Assembly (NCBI GenBank): GCA_016764895.1
Contig: JAESRA010000247.1
Span: 1-57,894 of the forward strand
DNA length: 57,894 nucleotides
Reading direction: 5' to 3'
Source: Phycisphaerales bacterium
Lineage (GTDB): Bacteria; Planctomycetota; Phycisphaerae; Phycisphaerales; UBA1924
The notes under the pieces are model-generated. The model saw nothing but the letters and a program-made list of their open reading frames with translations, did no database searches and was not told where the DNA came from. Below are positions 9,525 to 18,506 of this stretch, piece by piece; positions within the stretch are counted from its first letter, which is position 1; the number at the start of each line of letters is the position of its first letter. Made by a program: the position numbers and the translations under genes.

Positions 9525-12500
9525 ATGTTTAAAAAATTAATTAAGATATCACTTGATAACTCCACTCTGGTTATGCTCATTGCCGGTATTGTTCTGGTAA
9601 TGGCGATTCTCCAGGTTCCCCGCATGCCGGTGGATGTTTTTCCTGAACTCAACGCCCCAACCGTTGTGATCATGACCGAAGCACCAGGGTTTGCGGCAGA
9701 CGAAGTCGAACAGTACATCACATTTCCGATTGAAACATCGGTCAACGGAATCACTGGAGTTCGACGAGTCCGAACATCGAGCGCTATCGGGCTCTCCGTC
9801 GCGTATGTTGAGTTCGATTGGGGGATGGACATCTATCGCGCTCGCCAGTTGGTGTCAGAACGACTCGACACCGTTCGGGAGGCCTTGCCTTCAGGTGCGC
9901 ACACGCAAATGACACCGATCACTTCGATTACTGGCGAGATTATGCTTCTGGCGGTATCGTCACCCGACAACTCCATGAGTCCGCTGGAACTCAGGGCATA
10001 TGCAGAATATGACCTCAGAAATAAACTACTCACGATTCCTGGTGTTGCACAGATTTCGGTCATCGGTGGCGAACTTCCTGAGTATCAAATCCTCGTTGAG
10101 CAAGAACAACTCCGTCTCTATGGCCTGACAATTCAGGATGTTGTTGAAGCCGCGAGTGAATCCCATAGCACACTCAGTGCTGGATACCTGCCTGATGTCG
10201 ATGGGCTGGAACTTCCTATCCGTCAGAATGGAAGAGTCCGCTCGGTTGATGATATTGCGGGCACGATGATTAAATATACCAATGGAACACCGGTCACCAT
10301 TGGTCAGATGGCCGATGTCCGTCTTGGTGCTGCCCTAAAGCGTGGAACAGGTTCAGACCGAGGCAATCCGGCCGTGGTATTAACGGTTTTGAAGGCTCCC
10401 GGTTCTAGCACGCTGGTTGTGACCGGGTATGTTGACGAGATGCTCGATACGCTCGAACCAATGCTTCCTGACGGGATTCATATCAACCGCGAGAGCTTTC
10501 GGCAGGCTGACTTCATTCGGCTATCGGTGAACAATGTTGTCCACGCACTACGAGATGCGGCCATTATTGTTTCAATAATCCTACTACTCTTTCTGCTCAA
10601 TGTTCGGACAACACTCATAACGCTTACGGCACTGCCGCTGTCTCTGGCCGTTGGGCTCCTTGTCATTGGATGGATGGGTGAGACCATTAATGTCATGACA
10701 CTCGGTGGTCTGGCTATTGCGGTGGGTAGTTTGGTCGATGATGCCGTTATTGATGTCGAGAATGTATTTAGGCGTCTCAAACTCAACGCATTAAAACCCG
10801 AATCCGAGCGGTATGGAAAGATTAGAGTTATCTTTGATGCGAGCAACGAAATCCGGCCATCGATGGTGTTTGCGACCATTATCATCGCGCTTGTGTTCTT
10901 GCCGCTCATGTTCATGGAAGGTATCGAAGGACGATTCTTTAGGCCATTGGGCATCGCATTTGTTGTCTCGATTGTCGCTTCATTGTTTGTGGCACTAACG
11001 GTGACCCCTGCGATGTGCAGCTTTATGCTGTCGATCTCTCCGAGTGATAAATCACTCCGAGACGGGATACTGGTCCGTGTACTCAAACGAATCTATGAGC
11101 CGCTCGTCAGAATGGCTTTGCGGTTTAGAGCCCTTGTTCTCGGTGGGGCGGCATTGGCAACGGTACTTTCAATTGGGCTTGCTTCGACCTTTGGAACATC
11201 ATTCTTGCCAGAGTTTAACGAGGGCACATTCACCGTAGGGCTCTTTGCCCCTCCTGGGACATCGCTGGCCGCCAGTGACCGGATGGCTTCGGCTATCGAA
11301 GGCCAATTGATTCATATTGAAGGGGTCAAAAGTGTCACAAGACGCACCGGCCGAGCCGAGCGTGACGAGCATGTTGAGCCGGTGAGCAACTCAGAAATTG
11401 AAGTCACCGTATTGCCGGGGTTCAGCAAAACTGCAGTCCGAAATGAGATTACCAAAATCCTCGAGCGAGTCCCTGGAATTACAACCAATGTCGGTCAACC
11501 AATCGAGCACCGACTGAGTCATATCCTCTCAGGTACTCCAGCGGCCATCGCCATCAGCGTCTATGGAGACGACCTTGACACTCTCCGTGTCATTGCCAAA
11601 GAAATTGAGGCCGTACTCAAACCACTCCCCGGCGCAAGGGATGTAGCAGCCAACCGAGAGGTCATGATCCAATCGCTCCCGATTGAATACCAGCCCCAAG
11701 CATTGGCGGCGTATGGTCTCACCCCGGTATCAGCAGCCGAGCAAGTTCGCAATGCGGTCTTTGGTGTTGAAGTTGCCCTGGTCAATGAGGGCATCAGGCG
11801 GTACTCGATGGTTGTGCGTCTTGATGAACAAGAACGCGACAGCATCGAAGACCTGCGACGGCTGATCCTGCAAGGAAAAGATGGCGCACTGGTTCGGTTA
11901 TCAGAAGTCGCGGTCATTGGCCCTGAGATGGCGTCAAACATGATTGTTCGAGAGAACTCGCAGCGCAAGGCTGTGGTGTCACTGAATGTGGCCGAGGGTT
12001 CAAACCTTGGCCATCTGATCGAAGAAGTACAAAAACTCGTCGATCCTATCGTACAAAAACATGGGTATACCGTGAGATACGGCGGGCAATTTGAAGCGCA
12101 GCAATCTGCAAGCCGCACAATTCTGGTTTTCAGCGGCTTGGTCGTTGTTGTCATGGTGGCCCTTCTGAACTTGGCGATTGGGTCTTTGCGGATTTCATTG
12201 CTCGTTCTCGTCAATCTACCATTAGCACTTATTGGCGGCATCCTTGCAATCTTTATCACAGAATCGCCCAATCCAATACTGAACTTCGCAGCCCTCTTTG
12301 GTGCTGGGGTGTACACAGCCCCGGTAATTTCGATTGCCAGTATGGTTGGATTTATAACGCTCTTTGGGATCGCCGTGCGGAATGGCATTTTGCTTGTCAA
12401 TCATTATCAGCATTTGATGGTGCATGAAGAGTTGCCTATTGGCGAGGCTATTGTTAAGGGGTCTATGGAACGGCTCGTACCCATCTTGATGACCGCGCTC

Positions 12501-12698
12501 ACCGCCGCACTGGCTCTCATTCCCATTGTCCTCAAAGGGGAGCAGTCGGGCAACGAGATTCTTGCCCCGCTCTCAGTTGTCATTCTCGGCGGCCTGCTGA
12601 CTTCCACATTTCTCAATCTAATCGTTGTCCCATCAGGGTTTGCTGTCATTCACAGAGTGAAAAATACACCGTCAACCACAAAGAATATCAAGAACTAA
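9525..12698 (+). CDS. HME-type RND efflux pump, CzcA/CusA family
   Basis: Proton-driven inner-membrane pump that extrudes metal cations through the adaptor and TolC partner. At 1057 residues it has the RND layout: one N-terminal transmembrane helix (LVMLIAGIVLVMAIL), a large periplasmic loop, a block of helices from about residue 340, a second periplasmic loop and a second helix block. The heavy-metal-efflux signature in helix 4, GSLVDDAVIDVEN, lies near residues 401-413 with charged Asp/Asp/Glu residues for proton relay. Metal specificity cannot be read with certainty; neighbouring His/Cys-rich exported proteins suggest transition metals. Confidence 0.93.
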   Translation: MFKKLIKISLDNSTLVMLIAGIVLVMAILQVPRMPVDVFPELNAPTVVIMTEAPGFAADEVEQYITFPIETSVNGITGVRRVRTSSAIGLSVAYVEFDWGMDIYRARQLVSERLDTVREALPSGAHTQMTPITSITGEIMLLAVSSPDNSMSPLELRAYAEYDLRNKLLTIPGVAQISVIGGELPEYQILVEQEQLRLYGLTIQDVVEAASESHSTLSAGYLPDVDGLELPIRQNGRVRSVDDIAGTMIKYTNGTPVTIGQMADVRLGAALKRGTGSDRGNPAVVLTVLKAPGSSTLVVTGYVDEMLDTLEPMLPDGIHINRESFRQADFIRLSVNNVVHALRDAAIIVSIILLLFLLNVRTTLITLTALPLSLAVGLLVIGWMGETINVMTLGGLAIAVGSLVDDAVIDVENVFRRLKLNALKPESERYGKIRVIFDASNEIRPSMVFATIIIALVFLPLMFMEGIEGRFFRPLGIAFVVSIVASLFVALTVTPAMCSFMLSISPSDKSLRDGILVRVLKRIYEPLVRMALRFRALVLGGAALATVLSIGLASTFGTSFLPEFNEGTFTVGLFAPPGTSLAASDRMASAIEGQLIHIEGVKSVTRRTGRAERDEHVEPVSNSEIEVTVLPGFSKTAVRNEITKILERVPGITTNVGQPIEHRLSHILSGTPAAIAISVYGDDLDTLRVIAKEIEAVLKPLPGARDVAANREVMIQSLPIEYQPQALAAYGLTPVSAAEQVRNAVFGVEVALVNEGIRRYSMVVRLDEQERDSIEDLRRLILQGKDGALVRLSEVAVIGPEMASNMIVRENSQRKAVVSLNVAEGSNLGHLIEEVQKLVDPIVQKHGYTVRYGGQFEAQQSASRTILVFSGLVVVVMVALLNLAIGSLRISLLVLVNLPLALIGGILAIFITESPNPILNFAALFGAGVYTAPVISIASMVGFITLFGIAVRNGILLVNHYQHLMVHEELPIGEAIVKGSMERLVPILMTALTAALALIPIVLKGEQSGNEILAPLSVVILGGLLTSTFLNLIVVPSGFAVIHRVKNTPSTTKNIKN

Positions 12699-12721
12699 TA
12701 CGAGTTCAAAGGAGTCAAATC

Positions 12722-13321
12722 ATGAAAAACATCCTGTCTTTATCAATCATCGCTTCAGTTGCCTTGTGCTTGGGAGGCTGTAGTAAATCGGCCGATGACA
12801 AATATACGGACGATTCCAGCACACATGACACGCATGAACATGGCGGTGACGGCGACGACGCACACGAACACCAAGAAAGTCCGAGTGATCCACAGAGTGC
12901 CGCGGCTGAGACGCGTGGTCATCTCCATGCAGATGGATCATGGCACGATGGCGATCATGCGCCCAATATGGACACAGAAATGGCCCCGGATATGCACGAC
13001 GAAGTGCCGCTCGGAATAATCATGTTTGGCGAAACTCCAGCGGCGGTTGCTCAAGGCCACGGCGCCGTTGAAGCCGCCAAAGAAGGGCACTTGGTCATTG
13101 TGATACCAGATACGCTGGATGTCACAATTGTCCGTGCCTGGATCGGCACAGAAGACCGAACACTTTCCAATGTCGGCAAAGATGAGTCTGCAGAAAATGG
13201 CAAATATGACATTCACTCAGTCGCCCCAAACCCACTCCCAGAAAATGCCATGTGGTGGGTCGAGATCGTGTTGTCAGACGGCACTAAAGCCGTAGGTTCC
13301 ATCAAACCTTCTGTAAAGTAA
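12722..13321 (+). CDS. His/Asp-rich lipoprotein of the metal-efflux operon
   Basis: A 199-residue protein with a lipoprotein signal (LCLGGCSKS), then a low-complexity stretch very rich in His, Asp and Glu (HDTHEHGGDGDDAHEHQ and HLHADGSWHDGDHA) that looks like a metal-binding segment. A compact C-terminal domain follows (about residues 95-199) without a motif I recognise. It is the last gene of the efflux operon, 23 bp after the pump, with a GGAG ribosome-binding site. A periplasmic metal buffer or chaperone for the pump is the likely role; this is inferred from composition and position. Confidence 0.75.
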   Translation: MKNILSLSIIASVALCLGGCSKSADDKYTDDSSTHDTHEHGGDGDDAHEHQESPSDPQSAAAETRGHLHADGSWHDGDHAPNMDTEMAPDMHDEVPLGIIMFGETPAAVAQGHGAVEAAKEGHLVIVIPDTLDVTIVRAWIGTEDRTLSNVGKDESAENGKYDIHSVAPNPLPENAMWWVEIVLSDGTKAVGSIKPSVK

Positions 13322-13518
13322 GTTGCTGAACAAAGCAGAGTTGCATTGGCCTGCCCCCCAAATCTAGTCCATTTTTATCCGAGTATTCTCGTAGAATGGG
13401 CCTATTTGGAGGACAGGTCATCACGACTCATCGCAAGCCGATCCAAACTCAAACTCACGACCTAGCAGGTCAACAAACGAGCCAGAGCGGGTCAGACAAC
13501 TCGTCTACCAAAAACAGA

Positions 13519-13550
13519 AAACGCCGCGAACCGCTTGGATTGCAGCGTTT
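13519..13550 (-). terminator. Terminator hairpin of the displaced tRNA-Val 3' end
   Basis: On the minus strand a nine-base stem (AAACGCTGC with GCGGCGTTT, one G-T wobble) encloses a 14-base loop and is followed by a T-rich run. The same hairpin follows the intact tRNA-Val gene. It may now also stop transcription entering the island region from the right. Confidence 0.65.
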
Positions 13551-13557
13551 ATGTAAG

Positions 13558-13599
13558 TGGGCGTAATTGGACTCGAACCAACGACTTCTGCCATGTGAC
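13558..13599 (-). pseudogene. tRNA-Val 3'-half fragment (displaced by island integration)
   Basis: Reads, on the minus strand, as anticodon loop (GTCACAT), 3' anticodon stem, variable loop, T arm and 3' acceptor strand of a tRNA-Val(CAC), then discriminator A. There is no matching D arm or 5' acceptor strand beyond the anticodon loop, so it cannot fold as a tRNA. The T stem differs from the intact gene at 42829-42902 by a paired change (13568 and 13580), so pairing is preserved. Confidence 0.85.
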
Positions 13600-13668
13600 T
13601 GCCAGTTTATACCTCTAAACAAGCGTTTAAAGGCTGTTACGATGGTTTTTGAAGGACTGGAATGGACT

Positions 13669-13691
13669 CATTTGGACTCGTAGCGGGTCAG
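13669..13691. repeat. Short direct repeat left of the toxin-antitoxin cassette (copy 1)
   Basis: A 23-bp sequence starting CATTTGGACTCGT that recurs at 14707-14729 in the same orientation with one mismatch. An overlapping CGGGTCAGAATAA element at 13696-13708 also recurs exactly at 14722-14734. The two copies bracket the higBA pair, which suggests the cassette was inserted by, or can be lost through, recombination between them. Confidence 0.7.
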
Positions 13692-13712
13692 CGATCGGGT
13701 CAGAATAAAAAC

Positions 13713-14030
13713 TCATCCAGCCTTCGGAACGAACTGCGTAATTCGCACATCACCCTTCGGCAAATGAGCGATCAACTCAAGCTTGCCACCAAGCGCCTCG
13801 ATCAATCGTTGGAGTGTGCTGATTTGCATATCTGATTGTGATTCAAGCTTGGAGAGCGACGGCTGTTTGATACCCAGAGTCTCAGCGAGTTCCTCTTGAG
13901 TCAGACCAGTCTGCTTGCGAATCTCTACGAGCAGCATCTCGGCCATCATTTCATCCGTTCGCACATCAGCACGACCACGATGCTCTTGGCTCATGCCATC
14001 TCGTAGTTCTTTGAAGTTCTTTTTCATCAT
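13713..14030 (-). CDS. higA: XRE-family antitoxin, HigA-like
   Basis: A 105-residue protein with a helix-turn-helix of the Cro/C1 type at about residues 38-80 (TGLTQEELAETLGIKQPSLS). In HigBA-type modules this protein binds and neutralises the toxin and represses the operon. Its ATG overlaps the toxin stop by 4 bp (toxin first, antitoxin second, the HigBA order). The frame ends 22 bp from direct-repeat copy 1. Gene symbol is by family resemblance and gene order. Confidence 0.88.
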   Translation of the reverse strand: MMKKNFKELRDGMSQEHRGRADVRTDEMMAEMLLVEIRKQTGLTQEELAETLGIKQPSLSKLESQSDMQISTLQRLIEALGGKLELIAHLPKGDVRITQFVPKAG

Positions 14031-14383
14031 TTCAATCCTTCGTCTTTGAGTTCTTTCAAATGCTCGCCATAGAGCCGGTCTGCTTCCGGAATCATCCGAT
14101 CATAAAATCTCTTATCCCCAGTCTTGTCACCGCCAATCAGCAAGATTGCTGAGCGTGTCGGATCAAAGGCGAAGAAGGTTCGGAACGGACGCCCTTGGTG
14201 CTGTGTCCTTAGCTCCTTCATATTCGGATACGCAGACCCTTTCACTGTGTCTGCATGAGGGCGAGGCAATCCTGGCCCGAGCTTCTCAAGCAATCCCACG
14301 CTTGCAGCAACTGACTCCTGCTCATCTTCATCGAGTCCAAGCCACCATTGTTCAAACTCATCGGTGAATTCTACTTCCCACAT
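14027..14383 (-). CDS. higB: RelE/HigB-type toxin (phage Gp49-like family)
   Basis: A 118-residue protein of the RelE/ParE superfamily, Gp49-like branch: opening MWEVEFTDEFEQWW, then LPRPHADTVKGSAYPNMKELR, FRTFFAFDPTRSAILLIGGDKTG and a C-terminal helix. Members are mostly ribosome-dependent mRNA endonucleases. The ATG lies only about seven bases after a good -10 box, so the transcript is probably leaderless or nearly so. It is followed by the HTH antitoxin with a 4-bp overlap. The cassette is just inside the island's left edge. Confidence 0.88.
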   Translation of the reverse strand: MWEVEFTDEFEQWWLGLDEDEQESVAASVGLLEKLGPGLPRPHADTVKGSAYPNMKELRTQHQGRPFRTFFAFDPTRSAILLIGGDKTGDKRFYDRMIPEADRLYGEHLKELKDEGLK

Positions 14384-14389
14384 ATGACT

Positions 14390-14417
14390 AGTATAGCATA
14401 CTGGCTATATTCGTCAA
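14390..14417 (-). promoter_or_regulatory. higBA promoter and operator-like palindrome
   Basis: On the minus strand TTGACG (14417-14412), a 16-bp spacer and TATACT (14395-14390) form a strong sigma70-type promoter. An inverted repeat TATAGC / GCTATA (14392-14397 and 14404-14409, six-base gap) overlaps the -10 and spacer, and a further GCTATA follows at about 14421. This is the expected place for antitoxin autorepression. Confidence 0.75.
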
Positions 14418-14706
14418 GGGCTATATTTTATTCCATTTCCAATTTTTGGCTTCAATCGCTCTGACTGCACACAAACCCCATTTTATGCGATTCAACAGTG
14501 TTTTATGGCGTTGCCTGTTTGGGAGATTCCTCTCAATGTCGATTAAATCGCCTTTATCACGCTGTTATTGGGCCATACCATAATGTCCGATAGCTCTTGA
14601 CCTGCCTCCATTTTCTGTATCACTCTCACAGTTAGGGCAGTGGCGTTCCCTTGTTCCATCAGAGAGTTGTGGAACAAATAGTGATACCATTTTACTGTTT
14701 TAGGCC

Positions 14707-14729
14707 CATTTGGACTCGTGGCGGGTCAG
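14707..14729. repeat. Short direct repeat right of the toxin-antitoxin cassette (copy 2)
   Basis: Second copy of the 23-bp repeat at 13669-13691, same orientation, one mismatch. The stretch from 14418 to 14767 has no gene; apart from this repeat nothing else is recognised in it. Confidence 0.7.
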
Positions 14730-14767
14730 AATAATCCCAATCGATTCGCTTCAATGGACATGATGCA

Positions 14768-16207
14768 TTAGTCAAAAGGCTGGAACTCGATATCCCGGAA
14801 TCGTCCGCCATCTCCACCCCACACATGCAGCCCAAGTTCACCGCCACCTGCTACTCCATCAACTTCTTGAAGCAACTCACCGTTGACAAACAATCGAGTC
14901 TTCTTTGAACTCATCTCAACTTCCATTGTGATGCTCTGTCCTGCAGAAGGCATCACGGGTCCAGGAAAGCTTCGCCATCGCCCGGCTTCTTCTGGTTGAT
15001 CTGGTCCCTTCCCGCTCCCAATCCACACATACTTGTCTTCGTAGAACAAGAACTGCGAACCGCCTGGATGGCCGTAAGTGATGCCAATACGGGCTCTGTC
15101 ATGGCTGGGGGTGACTCGGACTCTGAATCGGCCTGATGGGTATTTCTGTAGTGTCTGAATCGACTTGTAGTGGGAGTTTTTCTCAGCAACCATCTCCCCA
15201 CTCTCAACGACCCACGGCCCATGCTCTTTGGGGCTCGGCATATACCACCCGTCGAGCCTCCTGCCATCGAACAATGAAATCCATTCAGCAGGGCTCTGAA
15301 TCTTCTTACGGATCAGAGGCCAAGCTACAGGTGCCATTGAAGCTGTAACCACTACCCCGCCAGCAGCGATGATTGCCTGGCGTCTTGAAATTAAACTCGG
15401 GCCATACTCAATCTCTCGTTGAGTGGAGTACATTGCAGTGAGAAACTCATCCGCAGTCTGGAATCTCTTTGCGGGATCAGGATCGCACGCACGAATGATC
15501 AAGGCGTTGAGGAGCTTTGTTTCTTTCTGCCTTTGGGGTACCAGCAGTTCTTTGGGGAGCGTTGGGAAAGATCGTGCGGGCAACCCCGTGACCATGCAAT
15601 AAAGCACCCGGCCAATGGCATACAGATCCGCTCGCCTATCAATCGGGCCCCAAGGCGGTATGAAGTCCGGCGTTCCTACTGCGGTCATCTCGGTGCGTTC
15701 TTCTGCAAGAAGCCCAATATCGCCAAGTTTCCATTCACCTCCAACCGAGAGAATATTGGATGGCTTGATATCCCGATGCACCACACCCGCATTATGGAGA
15801 TCGCTGAGTCCCATGAGGAGATGCTTGGCCACATCTAGGGCATCAATCGCCCCGAAACTATTCTTGTCGATGGCCTTATCGAGCGAGAGAACCTCTAGCG
15901 AATCACCGACAAGATCAGCCAACTCCATCGTGTACCAAAGCTCGTCATCCGTCATACCAACATGGAAGATATGGATTAGACCGCTTTGCTCGTCAAGCTG
16001 ATTGGCAAGGAGTTGCAGTGCTGCAAGTTCTCGTTCATGGCGAGACCGGCTTTGGTGATGATCGATGGGTATTCGCTTCAGCGCCACCTCTCGACCAGCT
16101 GCGTCATGGGCTAGCCAAACCTCGCCAACAGCACCTCTCCCAAGAAGACGCACCGGAATAGGCCCACCAAGGACAGGTTCAGATTTTGAAGCACTCATGT
16201 CATTCAT
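14768..16207 (-). CDS. Membrane Ser/Thr protein kinase with C-terminal DUF1080-type domain
   Basis: A 479-residue Hanks-type kinase: Gly-rich loop LLGRGAVGEV (21-30), Lys44 in VALKRI, catalytic HRDIKPSN with Asp146, and DIG instead of DFG at 163-165. A hydrophobic segment (about 278-299) forms one membrane span. The outer part begins SLFDGRRLDGW, the hallmark of the DUF1080/3-keto-disaccharide hydrolase (concanavalin-like) domain. It is the last minus-strand gene of a block headed by an ECF sigma factor; in Planctomycetota ECF factors are often linked to such kinases, so it may sense an extracytoplasmic ligand and act on the sigma factor. Confidence 0.9.
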   Translation of the reverse strand: MNDMSASKSEPVLGGPIPVRLLGRGAVGEVWLAHDAAGREVALKRIPIDHHQSRSRHERELAALQLLANQLDEQSGLIHIFHVGMTDDELWYTMELADLVGDSLEVLSLDKAIDKNSFGAIDALDVAKHLLMGLSDLHNAGVVHRDIKPSNILSVGGEWKLGDIGLLAEERTEMTAVGTPDFIPPWGPIDRRADLYAIGRVLYCMVTGLPARSFPTLPKELLVPQRQKETKLLNALIIRACDPDPAKRFQTADEFLTAMYSTQREIEYGPSLISRRQAIIAAGGVVVTASMAPVAWPLIRKKIQSPAEWISLFDGRRLDGWYMPSPKEHGPWVVESGEMVAEKNSHYKSIQTLQKYPSGRFRVRVTPSHDRARIGITYGHPGGSQFLFYEDKYVWIGSGKGPDQPEEAGRWRSFPGPVMPSAGQSITMEVEMSSKKTRLFVNGELLQEVDGVAGGGELGLHVWGGDGGRFRDIEFQPFD

Positions 16208-16266
16208 GAACGAATGATAACCTTAGAATTCATTGCCCTTCCATCGAACCACTCTCAATCTTTGGA

Positions 16267-17640
16267 TTATGGGCAACCATCAACAAACGCACTAAGAAAT
16301 GCACTCACATCAAAGAAATCGAAACTTCCATCTCCAGTAAAATCAGCCGCCTCATTTCCTAACTGAAAGAACACGAGAAAGGCACTCACATCAAAGAAAT
16401 CCAGCACACCATCGCCAGTCAGGTCAGCAGGGCATGGAAGTATCGATGTGCCAAATACCCGGAAGCTGTCGATTTGAATCACTTCCGGAGGAGATGTTGT
16501 GCGTGCTTGAAATCCAATCCGAATCACATCATCGCTCAATCTAGACAACTCAGAAAAGGTATTTGATCGGACTGTCCATAAATCTGGGGGCTCATAGTTC
16601 CACAGTGTACCATGTTCAATAATTCCGCCATTCTCATCGACTGTGATGAGTTGTATCCAATCATTTGATTCCCAAATAGGCGCGGCCCCGCCACGGCGAT
16701 ATGTGAACTCCGCCCTGATATTCTCATGCTCGCTTATGTCAACATCCCAGACAAATAAAATCTTTCCTGGATTTTCAATTGGCCCCCACACATCAAGAAC
16801 CCCGTCAGAAAGGGAGTGGTGGATTTGCTCAACCGTTATGATTTCTGGTTGTGACAAATCTTGAAGAGCATCGGCTAGAAGTAAGTTTTGTTCCCCAGAT
16901 GAAGTTGTGAATCGATACACAGTCCTGTTATCGAAGCCACTCAGCACATCTGTTTGTCCCAGAAGGTCCGATTCTGTCGTCGAAAGGAATCGTGCTGAAT
17001 AAATAACCTGAAGACGATATTCGTGATCAGACTCAAGAACTGTCGTGTCGAATGTTCGTGACATTCCACTATCTGATCCAGGGCTCGATCTCCAAACACT
17101 TGTCCTAGTTTCCCAATCAAGAATATCCAACCATGTTGAGTTTGAAGTCTTGAATGGAGAAGTCCACGCAGGGACTAAAAATTCTAAAGGTTCGCCTGGG
17201 GTGATGCTTTTCAGATCCTCAGGATTGATGATTGATGGGATTTGATCTGAAAATCCGATTCCAGACACCGCTTGGGCTGTCCCAGCGTCTTCAGTGCCCA
17301 ACCCGTCGAAGGCAAAGAAACTGTACGGATGAGTAGGCCACGCATTCAGCAGTTCTTCTTCAGAGTTATAGCCTGGGCTCCAGAAGGCCCAGGAACCGTC
17401 TGCTTGATGATTCAGAGTCACAAGCCCACTGCTAGAGAAAGCAAAGTATTGCCGGCCAGGCGCATTTGGGACAGAATCCCCTTCACGCAAACTGGTAACC
17501 GCCCATGAGTCATCGAGGCTTCCTGTCCACCCATTGTGATAGAGATTCCACCACACATGAATCCATGATTCTTGTGCTTGAGACGACGAACAAATTCCAA
17601 ATAATGCCAATGCGATTACTAAATACTTTTTACTCATCAC
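16267..17640 (-). CDS. Exported protein with C-terminal dockerin-like EF-hand pair
   Basis: A 457-residue secreted protein. The signal peptide (YLVIALALFGICSSSQAQ) is followed by a beta-rich body without a recognised catalytic motif. The last 55 residues contain two near-identical calcium-binding repeats, DLTGDGVLDFFDVSAFL and DFTGDGSFDFFDVSAFL, the dockerin-type tail seen on many Phycisphaerae surface proteins. It lies 59 bp upstream of the kinase gene in the same direction. Likely a surface-anchored or assembled protein; substrate unknown. Confidence 0.85.
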   Translation of the reverse strand: MMSKKYLVIALALFGICSSSQAQESWIHVWWNLYHNGWTGSLDDSWAVTSLREGDSVPNAPGRQYFAFSSSGLVTLNHQADGSWAFWSPGYNSEEELLNAWPTHPYSFFAFDGLGTEDAGTAQAVSGIGFSDQIPSIINPEDLKSITPGEPLEFLVPAWTSPFKTSNSTWLDILDWETRTSVWRSSPGSDSGMSRTFDTTVLESDHEYRLQVIYSARFLSTTESDLLGQTDVLSGFDNRTVYRFTTSSGEQNLLLADALQDLSQPEIITVEQIHHSLSDGVLDVWGPIENPGKILFVWDVDISEHENIRAEFTYRRGGAAPIWESNDWIQLITVDENGGIIEHGTLWNYEPPDLWTVRSNTFSELSRLSDDVIRIGFQARTTSPPEVIQIDSFRVFGTSILPCPADLTGDGVLDFFDVSAFLVFFQLGNEAADFTGDGSFDFFDVSAFLSAFVDGCP

Positions 17641-17763
17641 AATCTCCTATTCAATCGTTATTTGTCATTGGTTTCAATCACCAAAAGATGATTAAAGCAC
17701 ACACTCATGTGGTACAGTTTTCGTACTGGGCAATTATTCAACTCTTGTCGGGTAGCGGGCTTT

Positions 17764-18474
17764 CTATCTCCTTCGATTCAGAAGGCAGCCACAACAGAGT
17801 GCGAATCCAGTAAGTGTACCGGGGCTAGGAACTGTCGTCAGTTGGATATTGTCGAAGTACTGCCATGAAGTCTCCTCTGCACCAAGACTGACGAACCCAA
17901 TATCGCCCGCAGTTGAAAAATCAAACCCGAAAGACACTGTTGACGACCCAAGCACTAACCCAGTCAACGCATCAGTCACACGAACTGATACAAGATCGGT
18001 CTCTACATCATGCCACACACTCAGCGTCGTCCATGTATTTGTGATATCGATATCGAAGGCAATTGAGGAAATATCCACCCCTCCATTTCGTAGGACAAGG
18101 CCACTAGCGTCATCGGCTCTTGTCCACCGCATTGAAAGTGAAGGCGGGGTGTCGTTCGGCAAGTTTGAGAGGAGTTGAAAATCGGTATTGTGATTGCCGT
18201 CGGCTCTGAAATCGACACTAAGCTGGAATCCTACCCAAGATGTGGTTACTTCAGTCGCCAGCCGGTGATGGGCAGTGTTTGTCCCGTGCATTGCAAGCAC
18301 CAAATTATTCGGGTCCTGTTGATCCGCCCTGATTTCGTCACTTCCTGGACTGTTGGATACAAACCAGACCGGGTTGTGGGTGTAGTCTCCATCCTGAAAT
18401 GTCTCTATGAGATCTGCAGTAGCCTGTTGGACAAAACAGATTGCTGCAATTACCAAGATCATTCGGTTTTTCAT
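17764..18474 (-). CDS. Exported PEP-CTERM-like protein with LamG/DUF1080-like fold
   Basis: A 236-residue protein with a signal peptide (MILVIAAICFVQQATA), a beta-sandwich-looking body (FRADGNHNTDFQLLSN and TDLVSVRVTDALTGLVLGS), and a C-terminal sorting-like tail: VPSPGTLTGFALCCGCLLNRRR-type arrangement of Pro-rich motif, hydrophobic helix and Arg cluster. PEP-CTERM tails direct proteins to exosortase processing. It lies between the sigma-factor pair and the dockerin protein on the same strand, so it may be a target of that sigma factor. Confidence 0.82.
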   Translation of the reverse strand: MKNRMILVIAAICFVQQATADLIETFQDGDYTHNPVWFVSNSPGSDEIRADQQDPNNLVLAMHGTNTAHHRLATEVTTSWVGFQLSVDFRADGNHNTDFQLLSNLPNDTPPSLSMRWTRADDASGLVLRNGGVDISSIAFDIDITNTWTTLSVWHDVETDLVSVRVTDALTGLVLGSSTVSFGFDFSTAGDIGFVSLGAEETSWQYFDNIQLTTVPSPGTLTGFALCCGCLLNRRR

Positions 18475-18506
18475 GTTCTCTCTCCCTTTTTGGTTTAATT
18501 CTCTGC

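Larger units (their letters stand above)
13455..13599. repeat. Left attachment repeat of the genomic island (att-like direct repeat, copy 1)
   Basis: About 145 bp that match 42725-42870 in the same orientation with a few substitutions and one indel in the inner 110 bp. The repeat contains the 3' half of a tRNA-Val gene (to the anticodon loop), its 3' flank and its terminator hairpin. Homology ends at 13599, in the anticodon loop; the bases that follow do not match the 5' half of the tRNA. This is the expected product of integration by a tyrosine recombinase at a tRNA anticodon loop, and marks the left edge of the island. Confidence 0.85.

Noticed and set aside
13558-13640. Second functional tRNA at the left att site
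   Set aside because: Only the 3' half is present; no D arm or 5' acceptor strand follows the anticodon loop.
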